Assembly (NCBI RefSeq): GCF_963678635.1 | Contig: NC_087062.1 | Coordinates: forward strand, 680,001-744,000 | Direction: 5' to 3' | Source: Symsagittifera roscoffensis | Taxonomy: Eukaryota; Xenacoelomorpha; Acoela; Convolutidae | Length of the DNA: 64,000 nucleotides | Shown here: one piece after another, positions 57,601 through 64,000 of the stretch | How the letters are laid out: each line of letters starts with the position of its first letter | How positions within the stretch are numbered: position 1 is the first letter of the stretch | Made by a program: the position numbers and the translations under genes | Notes under the pieces: model-generated | What the model saw: only the letters and a program-made list of their open reading frames with translations | The model's database searches: none | What the model was told of the DNA's origin: nothing

Positions 57601-58975
57601 GGTTGTTGAATAGTGTGTTATCTTTCGAAACTGGGATATTGAAACCTTCCAACTTTTCAAATAGCGTTTCTCGAAGTGTATATACTTTCTTTGGATAAAT
57701 GTGTCAGACTCTATCTTTACAAGACATAAGATGTCTGTTGAAGTTGTCTGATCTGTTGAAGAAACAGTCACAGCTAGGACATCGAAAACACTTGAAGAAG
57801 GAATCAATATCATTCGTGTGAATGATATGGTTGTTGAATCTTAGCAATTTCACGGTTTTTTCAAATTTTCCAATACTTCGCCTCGCTAATTCTCCAACAT
57901 ATTCTCCTTCTTGAATGTCAAAATCATAAATGAATATGTTTCGTTCAACTATTTCCTCTACAAGAGGTAAATCATCAATGGCAACTCCGAGAAAGTTCTT
58001 CGGATTGTATCCAGATTTTGATATAAACTCTGTAAATAGTTGAGATGTATGAGCATCGAGGTTACTATGACCATGCAAATACATTGTTAACGCACGGAAA
58101 AGACAAAGATGATCTTTGTATGGTTGTTTATTTTTGTCCGATAAAAGACAGTTTTCTTGCGTATGTCGTAGTAAAGGTTCAGGCAACACAGAGTCTGGAC
58201 ATCGCATTGGGATGTTTTCCAGTAGTGCAGCAAAAATAGTAACATTTGTGATCAACTTGAACCTCCACTTTGTGTTCTGACGTTCTTGGGTGCATTGCTC
58301 CACGATATCAAACTTTTCAACTTTTCCCTGGATTGTAATCAAATCCGCTTTCGTACACAGTAAATGCGATTTTTCGAACAAAGTATTGTTTTCGTGTGCA
58401 TAGTAGTACCGATATTCTCCCGTTTCGACATTACGGAGAACAAATCCAAGAGCAATTTTAATTTTTGCAGCGGAATCTAGCTTGTTGAAGACTTCTTCAA
58501 GCTTCTCGTTGATAATCATGGTATCTAACTTTGACATTTGAAAGTTAAATACCTTATGCCTCCCATTCTCCATCTCAGTGTCCACCAGGAAATGCTGACA
58601 AGCACTCAACTCCTCTTTGAGTTTCTCTCCATCTTCCCCTTCCTCCTCCACAATCTTGTTCAAGTCTGCCACCGTATCACTGGGTTTCCGTTGTTTTACT
58701 CCATGTTCCTTTCTCCGATGTTGTTGGAGAGAGTAGTAACTGGGAAACTCTTGTTCACAAGAAGAACAAACCGTCGACTGCTTCGAACTTGGTTGAGCAT
58801 GCTTCTTAGCCATATGATAGTTCATTTCTTGTTGATTGTAAGTGGAATACTTACATTCAGGACAAGAAACAACTACTTTAGCACATCTTTTTTGATGTCT
58901 CGCAGCATCAGATCTCCTGTATTCCTGACCAAAACCCTCACATTTGACTTCCTCGTTTCGGTTAAGGGCAGGCAT
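54623..58975 (-). pseudogene. polB: Maverick/Polinton-type protein-primed DNA polymerase B, decayed
   Basis: Four collinear pieces: 58975-57704, 57652-56444, 56471-55362 and 55402-54623. The first two share one frame and are parted by a single TGA; the others are parted by two frameshifts. The N-terminus carries C2H2-type fingers (CPEC..H..H, CSSC..H..H) and a CPSC..H..C finger ends the first piece. The exonuclease site FDFES is at about 57600. An ExoII-like GFNSGRYNL follows, in which the usual aspartate appears as asparagine. Palm A (DASQLYPYS) is at about 56345, and Palm C (DTDSLYL) at about 55125. The second frameshift falls within the Palm B region near 55430. About 1450 codons in all, normal for the family. 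Not functional as it stands. The start at 58973-58975 follows a probable acceptor. Confidence 0.88.
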
Positions 58976-58978
58976 TAT

Positions 58979-59050
58979 CTAAAAAAATTGGGACTTAAGA
59001 AATGTTCCAAAATTAAAAGTATAAAGTACCAATTGAACGAAAATACTTAC
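58979..59050 (-). other. Probable 72-bp 5'-UTR intron of polB
   Basis: On the minus strand a perfect GTAAGT donor begins at 59050. A pyrimidine-rich TTTTTTTAG acceptor ends at 58979, three bases before the polB ATG. This fits a leader intron; no other intron is evident in polB. Confidence 0.5.
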
Positions 59051-59155
59051 TTTTTTCTTTTCGTGAAGTAACGAAATGTAAAATTTGAAGTAAAATTCAG
59101 TTGACTGTTTCTGATTGGCAAACAAAATGAATGATTTAACCCAATAAAATAAGTG

Positions 59156-59163
59156 TATTTATA
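59156..59163 (-). promoter_or_regulatory. TATA box facing polB
   Basis: The minus strand reads TATAAATA, with a CCAAT-type box (ATTGG on the minus strand) just downstream at about 59140. It lies about 180 nt before the polB ATG and directly beside the CArG/CRE repeat. Confidence 0.6.
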
Positions 59164-59174
59164 CTATCAAGGAT

Positions 59175-59334
59175 GCCTACGCAATTATCCTTTTATGGTA
59201 ATGACGTCATTCTTTGAATAGAAGTGATGTCACCGCCTACGCAATTTTCCTTTTATGGTAATGACGTCATTCTTTGAATAGAAGTGATGTCACCGCCTAC
59301 GCAATTTTCCTTTTATGGTAATGACGTCATCACC
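59175..59334. promoter_or_regulatory. Triple CArG + CRE tandem repeat (bidirectional promoter)
   Basis: Two full 60-bp units (59175, 59235) and a partial third (59295). Each begins GCCTACGCAATT and contains a perfect CArG box CCTTTTATGG (59189-59198, 59249-59258, 59309-59318). Three bases later is the palindromic CRE TGACGTCA (59202-59209, 59262-59269, 59322-59329). A CRE-like GTGATGTCAC closes units 1 and 2. CArG boxes bind SRF and CREs bind CREB/ATF. The repeat lies between polB (minus) and the 195-aa gene (plus), so it can serve both. Confidence 0.85.
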
Positions 59335-59347
59335 ACGTTGTTCCTTG

Positions 59348-59389
59348 GAAAATTCTAAAATTTTCGGAAAATTCTAGAATTTTCCAGAA
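59348..59389. promoter_or_regulatory. Heat-shock element array
   Basis: GAA (59367), TTC (59372), GAA (59377), TTC (59382) and GAA (59387) follow at exact 5-bp steps. That is five perfect alternating nGAAn units, the HSF trimer consensus. A less perfect set precedes it from 59348. It lies about 70 bp upstream of the 195-aa gene. A CCAAT box (CCAATCAG) follows at about 59400. Confidence 0.7.
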
Positions 59390-59460
59390 AAATTCTCAAC
59401 CAATCAGAACTAAGCTGTTTCTAGACATAACTTTAGATCCAAAATTTTCATTTTTGAAGA

Positions 59461-60048
59461 ATGTCAGTTAAAAAGCATTTGAACTTTCTCGAATTACTTT
59501 ACAAGAAAAAAGAAAATATTCCGTGTGATTTCCTTATTGATGAAATAGATGTAGATTCTTACTTTTTTCACAATTTTTTGGACGTTTATATTGTCCAAAA
59601 TAGAGTTATTCGACTAAGTAAAGGTCTCTTTAGGGAAACTTACTCAATCAAAGAGTTTATTTTTGATCCACATATTGCGTATCAAAGCTATAAACTTACT
59701 GCTGAGTTACAGTTGACTAGAAAAGAAATTTTATTCATTTTAGAAAATTTGAAGTTAATAAAAAAGTCGTACGATAATATTTCAAATACTCTTTTTATTC
59801 CATATCCAACTCCCAAATTTGTCAAAACTCCCCAGCAAAGTTCGTTATTCCTCCATTTTCTTAAGGAATTTCAAAGTTCAAAATCTTGCATGATCAGGTT
59901 TGGTATTAGATTTCCAGAGATTTGCTTTGAAAAACTCATCAACTTTGAGTTATCGTCTCAAATCTACATCAAAATCAAAGAACTTGATTATCTGCTCAAA
60001 AATCAGCAATTTCTCATCGATTATATACAAAAAATTCAGTTAACTTGA
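59461..60048 (+). CDS. Unknown protein, 195 aa, of the Maverick-like block
   Basis: An intact frame directly downstream of the CArG/CRE and heat-shock elements, transcribed away from polB. Rich in Leu, Ile, Phe and Lys with predicted helices; no signal peptide, membrane span or zinc-binding pattern. The central PYPTPKFVKTPQQ segment has two Thr-Pro sites. I do not recognise the family. The first ATG follows a purine context (AAGAATG). Its TGA overlaps the ATG of the next ORF (TGATG at 60046-60050), which suggests a shared mRNA. Confidence 0.7.
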   Translation: MSVKKHLNFLELLYKKKENIPCDFLIDEIDVDSYFFHNFLDVYIVQNRVIRLSKGLFRETYSIKEFIFDPHIAYQSYKLTAELQLTRKEILFILENLKLIKKSYDNISNTLFIPYPTPKFVKTPQQSSLFLHFLKEFQSSKSCMIRFGIRFPEICFEKLINFELSSQIYIKIKELDYLLKNQQFLIDYIQKIQLT

Positions 60049-60206
60049 TGAGAAGACTTGCAGAGATGTTACTTTTATTAATTTTTCTTCTTTTGTTACT
60101 TATATCGGCAATATTTCTTATTTTTACAGCAAACAACTTTTGGTCATTTATTTTTGCGATTGCTTTTGTGTATATTTTTACTTATTTGGAAGACTTAAGT
60201 CCTTGA
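60048..60206 (+). CDS. Small membrane protein, 52 aa, two hydrophobic segments
   Basis: Starts in a TGATG overlap with the preceding gene. MRRLAEM is followed by a long Leu/Ile/Phe segment (about residues 8-27), a short NNFW turn and a second hydrophobic segment (about 33-46), then an acidic tail (LEDLSP). This pattern fits a hairpin membrane protein, perhaps viroporin-like. The length, the hydrophobic organisation and the coupled start are what support it as a gene; there is no homology evidence. Confidence 0.5.
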   Translation: MRRLAEMLLLLIFLLLLLISAIFLIFTANNFWSFIFAIAFVYIFTYLEDLSP

Positions 60207-60216
60207 AAGGTTCCTC

Positions 60217-60395
60217 TGATTGGATACGACAACTTGAACAAAAATGAACATTTTTGTGATTGGAAACGACAATGTGTAAAATGGAGCTTTGTTTCCAATT
60301 GGACACGAGTTTTCTATAAGAATTCCATAAAAGGAAACTAAAATCTGATTGGACACGAGTACAATCCAAATAAGGAAAATTCATTCTGATTGGTT
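60217..60395. promoter_or_regulatory. Promoter region with two CArG boxes and repeated CCAAT boxes
   Basis: Perfect CArG boxes CCATAAAAGG (60325-60334) and CCAAATAAGG (60366-60375). Five ATTGG (inverted CCAAT) sites lie within about 180 bp, four inside a repeated ATTGGA.ACGA motif (about 60219, 60261, 60296, 60349) and one as ATTGGTTAAA (about 60388). It precedes the gene at 60584. Confidence 0.65.
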
Positions 60396-60451
60396 AAACC
60401 CACACATTCCAGTTGAAGGTACCCCTCTCTCTTAACTAAAAATCATTTTAT

Positions 60452-60526
60452 TTTCAACTTAACTACCGTCAACTACCTCCTCTCTCAGCTCTTAATACAT
60501 TAATTTCAACATAACTACCGGCAACT
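60452..60526 (+). repeat. 52-bp-period repeat in the leader of the 60584 gene
   Basis: TTTCAACTTAACTACCG (60452) recurs as TTTCAACATAACTACCG (60504), each followed by a CAACT and CTC-rich stretch. It may be part of the promoter or 5' UTR. Confidence 0.5.
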
Positions 60527-60583
60527 TTCTCCCTCTTAACTGTAAATCTTGTTTTTAATCATTTACTCAACTTATTGCTCAAA

Positions 60584-60835
60584 ATGATCTTCTCAGTACA
60601 AAACAACAACCTTATGTTCTCGGTGGAATTTTCGGCTGATTTAGTACAAATCCAAGTGCGAGAAACAGTTTGTGGAGTTTTTCTGGCACGAATGGACATC
60701 CCAATCCAAGTCTGGCATATGGTGGAGGTGATGCGCAGGGATTTCAACGAACATCATATAACGCAAGTACCTCCTACAGAGAATCAATTTGGAGAAATGC
60801 AAATGATGGAGGAAGTGGCCGAACATGTGGAATGA
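60584..60835 (+). CDS. Unknown small protein, 83 aa
   Basis: Begins at ATG 60584 in AAAATG context, after the CArG/CCAAT promoter. The second half is rich in Met and Glu (VWHMVEVMRRDF, GEMQMMEEVAEHVE). No membrane span. I do not recognise the family. Its stop TGA (60833-60835) overlaps the next ATG as ATGA. Confidence 0.5.
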   Translation: MIFSVQNNNLMFSVEFSADLVQIQVRETVCGVFLARMDIPIQVWHMVEVMRRDFNEHHITQVPPTENQFGEMQMMEEVAEHVE

Positions 60836-61065
60836 ACTACCCCGAAATTCCTGACTCTAGATGTGTGGCCCAACCATTCGACGATTTCCTCTTTCCTTGG
60901 GAAGAGGGATCTGTGGACAACCCAATTACCATCGAAGAGTATGAGGGGTTCTCTGAGCCAAGAACTCCAGTCAGCGAACCACCAGTGATGGAGGCAAGAC
61001 CAGCTTTGCGCTCCATTGAGAACTTGCAAAATTCTTCAGCTGCTCGACAGCTCTTTGATTTGTAA
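60832..61065 (+). CDS. Unknown acidic protein, 77 aa, with RxLF motif
   Basis: Starts in the ATGA overlap. Acidic middle (FPWEEGSVDNPITIEEYEG), then SEPRTPVSEPP with a Thr-Pro site, and a C-terminal AARQLFDL. RQLF fits the RxLF cyclin-docking pattern known from CDK substrates and inhibitors. Short motifs are weak evidence, so this is a lead only. The same frame is open upstream to about 60670 but without an ATG, so a longer product would need a frameshift or splice. Confidence 0.5.
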   Translation: MNYPEIPDSRCVAQPFDDFLFPWEEGSVDNPITIEEYEGFSEPRTPVSEPPVMEARPALRSIENLQNSSAARQLFDL

Positions 61066-61889
61066 ATAAATTGGTTACTGTCTTGTGCTTTTTAATTTAA
61101 TTTCCTTACATCTAGTAAATTTATTTTCAAGAGATAGGAACAAAGAGATCATAGAAAAGTTTATTAAGAAATTTCAATGGTAAAAATTTGTTAAAAATGA
61201 AACTAATTATGCATCTGGTAAATACTTTTATAGAATTTTGTTAGAAAGATGGCAAAAAAATTAAACCAATTTTTGCAAGCATGTTAAAAACTTTACATTA
61301 ATTTTTGCACCATGCAAAACTTTTCATAATTTTTTTGCACACTTGTTAAAAAAGTCAAAGAAAATCTCGCAAATTAAGAACAATTTCATTAAATATTTTC
61401 GCATTTTAAAGAAAACTGAAAGAGGATTTTCTTGCACATTTAATAATTAAAGAAAATGAAAACCTTTGTTTTAATTTTGATCATAAAAAAATCTCCTCTT
61501 TGCATGTATATTGATAAAAAATACTGGAAAAACAATGTATTAAGATAAAGAATAGCACTCAAAGCCAACAATTATGAAAAATTTTTAGCATTAATTTAAC
61601 AAGTTTTTTACAATAAAATTTGCAGTTTTTGCATATGAATAAGAAAAAATAAGTTAGATTTTTGCATTTGTTTTCAAAAAAACCACGAAAAAACTTGCAT
61701 CTAACACAAAAATTTGTTGAAAATTTTTGCACACTTGTTGAAAAAACCAAAACAGTTTTTGCATCTTGTAAAAAATTTTAATTAAATTTTTGCAAACGTG
61801 TTGAAAAAATCAAACCAAAATTTGCATCTTGCGAAAAAACTCTTGATTTAAATAAAAACAATTTTGAGAAGATTTTTATTAACAAATAT
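61066..61889. repeat. AT-rich intergenic array of TTTTTGCA motifs
   Basis: Between the convergent genes at 61065 and 61890, TTTGCA-type motifs recur about a dozen times on the + strand. They are often followed by .CTTGTT.AAAAA and then CCAAA or TTAAA (for example about 61270, 61300, 61335, 61625, 61660, 61725, 61755, 61790 and 61820). It is a degenerate tandem repeat of roughly 40 bp. No gene is seen. Confidence 0.5.
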
Positions 61890-62545
61890 TCAATTATTAA
61901 TAGAAAAATTGATATGCTCACTATTTACGGTACCAAAACCATCAATAAAACAATCAACAATTTTCAACAAGTCAGTCACATGCTTTGAGTTTTGAACTTT
62001 TCGAATCCTTTCCAAAAAAACTGATCCAAGAGTCTGAGTGGACGCAAGCTTCTGAGCAGAACTGAGATAATGTCTTTTGAATTTTTTTCGCAGCAGTCGT
62101 TTCTTTGCAACACTGGGTAGATTTTCCGGTATTCTACATTTCAAGTTGTGTTCGACCGCACGATTCAATTGATTGAAAACTTCACCTCTTGATGAAATAA
62201 TATTGAAATAAAATCTGTATTTGTATAAAGTATATATACAGTCAACAATTTGATAAGTGAAATGATATTTATCTAATCTTTGCAAAATCTGATCGAGCGA
62301 TGATCCGATTAATACTAAGTGAAATTTGCAATTTTCTACTGGGCAGAATGATGAATGGTTAGATACACAGTAGTCTTGGTTGACAATAAATTTTTCAGAA
62401 AAGTTTTCTGAGACAGATAAAAAGAGATTTTGCATTGTAGTCCGAATAAAAAGTGGGATATGCTTGACACATAGCAGATGCCATCACCGATTACTTGTTG
62501 AAAATGATTTTTATCTATATTGAATTGCTTATATAGTAGTTCCAT
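61890..62545 (-). CDS. Unknown protein, probably one gene with a frameshift
   Basis: An intact 181-codon frame runs 62435-61890. A 69-codon frame from ATG 62545 overlaps it, and the two look like one protein split by an indel near 62440. The first part contains VIGDGICYVSSISHF, where DGxC resembles the start of an OTU cysteine-protease core; I see no matching catalytic histidine region, so this is weak. The C-terminal half is basic (KKRLLRKKFKRH). It is transcribed divergently from the 62723 gene across the CArG palindrome. Confidence 0.45.
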
Positions 62546-62550
62546 CACCT

Positions 62551-62617
62551 ACGCTATGTCCATATTTGGATCATCACCTACTCATTATTCCATATAAGGT
62601 AATAATACCTTATATGG
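62551..62617. promoter_or_regulatory. Three CArG boxes, two in a perfect palindrome (divergent promoter)
   Basis: CArG boxes are CCATATTTGG (62560-62569), CCATATAAGG (62590-62599) and CCTTATATGG (62608-62617). The last two are arms of a palindrome (CCATATAAGGTA, ATAA, TACCTTATATGG). The first two boxes are preceded by TCACCTAC(G/T)C at 5-6 bp, the same CCTACGC-to-CArG module as in the 59.2-kb repeat. It lies between a minus-strand gene (62545) and a plus-strand gene (62723). Confidence 0.8.
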
Positions 62618-62651
62618 ATTGTACAGTGAGTCATCTAGATTTCCTAATTTC

Positions 62652-62659
62652 TATAAATT
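62652..62659 (+). promoter_or_regulatory. TATA box of the 62723 gene
   Basis: TATAAATT lies 64 nt before the ATG and about 35 nt after the last CArG box. Confidence 0.5.
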
Positions 62660-62722
62660 TACAAATATAATTATTTTGAAATATCTACTACTGATCAGTT
62701 GGTTCTGAATCTTAAATCAAAA

Positions 62723-63214
62723 ATGTATTCACGAAAAGATATCCTTCCCAACTATATTGAATTTGCTAAGAACCAAAAAAGGATTGGGAGATTTTCTTGG
62801 TCCCAAAAACCCTACAACAAAAAAAATTACTTTGAACCTTGCTTCCAATTGCTAAAGAAAAATGAATCTGGACAAATCGAAAAAACCCAGCAAGTCTATC
62901 TTGGTGAAAAAGAAGGGGAAAGGATATCAGCAATACGGAATACTGTTATTCACGATGCTGAAAACCTTGGACTCGTTCCTGTATTGGAACCCTATTCTGA
63001 CAAAGACTCAACCATGGAGCACGAACTTGTGTGTGTCACAATCAAGAAGTACAGTGTGAACAAGCCACCCTACATTCAGATTCGACTCTTCACTGCAAAG
63101 GAGAACGAAGTCTTGAAGCAAGTTGCCTATGTCAACTATACTTTGAACGAATTCAAAGAACTTGCCCAAGTCTTGGGAGATTTTATGTTTGTTGAGAACT
63201 GTAATGTTCAATAA
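62723..63214 (+). CDS. Unknown protein, 163 aa, of the Maverick-like block
   Basis: Intact frame. I chose ATG 62723 (MYSRKDILPNY) because the frame upstream has only TTG. Mixed basic/hydrophobic N-terminus (FSWSQKPYNKKNYFEPCFQLLKK). The C-terminal half alternates strands and helix (VCVTIKKYS, YIQIRLFTAKENEVLKQVAYVNYTLNEFKELAQVLGDF), a pattern like small nucleic-acid-binding folds, but I cannot name a family. TATA at 62652 and CArG boxes upstream suggest its own transcript. Confidence 0.7.
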   Translation: MYSRKDILPNYIEFAKNQKRIGRFSWSQKPYNKKNYFEPCFQLLKKNESGQIEKTQQVYLGEKEGERISAIRNTVIHDAENLGLVPVLEPYSDKDSTMEHELVCVTIKKYSVNKPPYIQIRLFTAKENEVLKQVAYVNYTLNEFKELAQVLGDFMFVENCNVQ

Positions 63215-63303
63215 TTTTGTTGTTGAGAGATGTTATTATAGTAATGTAATTCAAATATTCATCTTCTTGAATCATTTTTTAAAACTTCTTTGAGCTGAGC
63301 AGT

Positions 63304-63963
63304 ATGAGTTGGAACATTGGTTTTTCCAGAAATCTTGTTTTAAAGCTTCGAAATAAATTGGGACTTTTTCATATCGTCTGACAAAAGAAGTCCCAGAAAT
63401 TTTCACTAACAGTTTTGGAATCTCAAAATTTACCAAAATTGCAAGATTTGGATACAGAATCACAAATTTCTCAATTTGAGTGGACTTTGCATAATGGAAG
63501 ACGAAAAATTTTTCTAAGTTATCGTTCAGATATTAAAAAAATAGATCTTATAGAGTATCGTAGAAAAGGAAACACTTGAAAGAAGAATCAGAATTTTCAG
63601 TTGGAAAAAAAGAGTATGATAATTTGGTTGATTTTATCCCCTCAATTTTGTCTTATGTAGAAACATTCAAAAAAACTTGTATCATTATTGACGAATGCAC
63701 TGTAGAAAATGAACGTTCAGAAATTGAATGAAATTCTCAGAACTTTTGATTTGATAAAGCATGACTTTTCATCAATTACAAAAAGAAAAAATTACTTTCT
63801 TTGTACCTGTATTGTTTTGGACCCAAACATAAATTTGAAAGAAATGGACCAAAAATTTCCTTTTGGAGGTCTAATTGGATACGGAAATTCTTGTATAGAT
63901 TACTTTTTTGCAATTTCAAAAATTTTTAGACTTCAATTTTACATGATGCAGCTGGATCTGTGA
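63304..63963 (+). pseudogene. Broken unknown gene of the Maverick-like block
   Basis: A frame from ATG 63304 is open to 63579 except for one TGA (63379-63381). A second frame is then open to 63731. The first frame resumes from ATG 63709 to 63963 (MNVQKLNEIL.., GGLIGYGNSC). Coding-like composition throughout with two frame changes suggests one or two decayed genes. No family recognised. The element may continue beyond the window edge. Confidence 0.4.
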
Positions 63964-64000
63964 ATTCTACTACTTATAAGGGACCTGGTTATTGTTATGT

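Overview
The window is nuclear DNA of an animal, probably an AT-rich invertebrate genome. Three conserved host genes lie on the + strand: the C-terminal part of the mRNA-export factor GLE1 at the left edge, an intact U1A/U2B'' (SNF-type) spliceosomal protein, and AGPAT5, a membrane lysophospholipid acyltransferase whose six exons join in phase to 368 codons. Introns are GT-AG. The space between genes is full of SINE-like tRNA-derived pieces, LINE reverse-transcriptase relics, MITEs and satellites. I could not fix the phylum.

Layout. 0-2.5 kb: GLE1 end and SNF. 2.5-16.5 kb: no host gene; decayed repeats, an exact 24-copy satellite of 98 bp (5663-8014), a TA-flanked Tc1/mariner-type MITE (13964-14694) and LINE relics. 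16.6-44.0 kb: AGPAT5. Its last intron is 24.5 kb long and is mostly one tandem array (about 21661-42508, 21 units of about 0.93 or 1.22 kb). The minus strand of the array looks like degenerate copies of a multi-exon coding segment of unknown identity. 44.475-52.075 kb: a very young, complete LTR retrotransposon (Ty3/Gypsy type, minus strand) with two apparently identical 379-bp LTRs and a CACTC target duplication. It carries one 1847-codon gag-pol frame and an extra post-pol reading frame. 52.1-54.6 kb: unique or repetitive DNA.

54.6-64.0 kb is a virus-like block that I read as part of a Maverick/Polinton (or adintovirus-like) element. It holds a decayed protein-primed DNA polymerase B on the minus strand and a set of compact unknown genes on both strands, some overlapping by TGATG or ATGA. 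No integrase, packaging ATPase, protease or capsid gene is inside the window, so the element is partial or continues past 64,000.

The most interesting signal is regulatory. The gene-free gaps of this block hold eight perfect CArG boxes (the SRF site, CC-W6-GG) in about 0.4 kb of summed sequence. Three sit in a 60-bp tandem repeat, each 3 bp from a perfect CRE (TGACGTCA). Two form a perfect palindrome in a second divergent promoter, and two lie among five CCAAT boxes. A five-unit heat-shock element lies beside the CArG/CRE repeat. This resembles an immediate-early, growth-factor and stress-responsive promoter set carried by a selfish element. One small protein next to it ends in an RxLF cyclin-docking-like motif.
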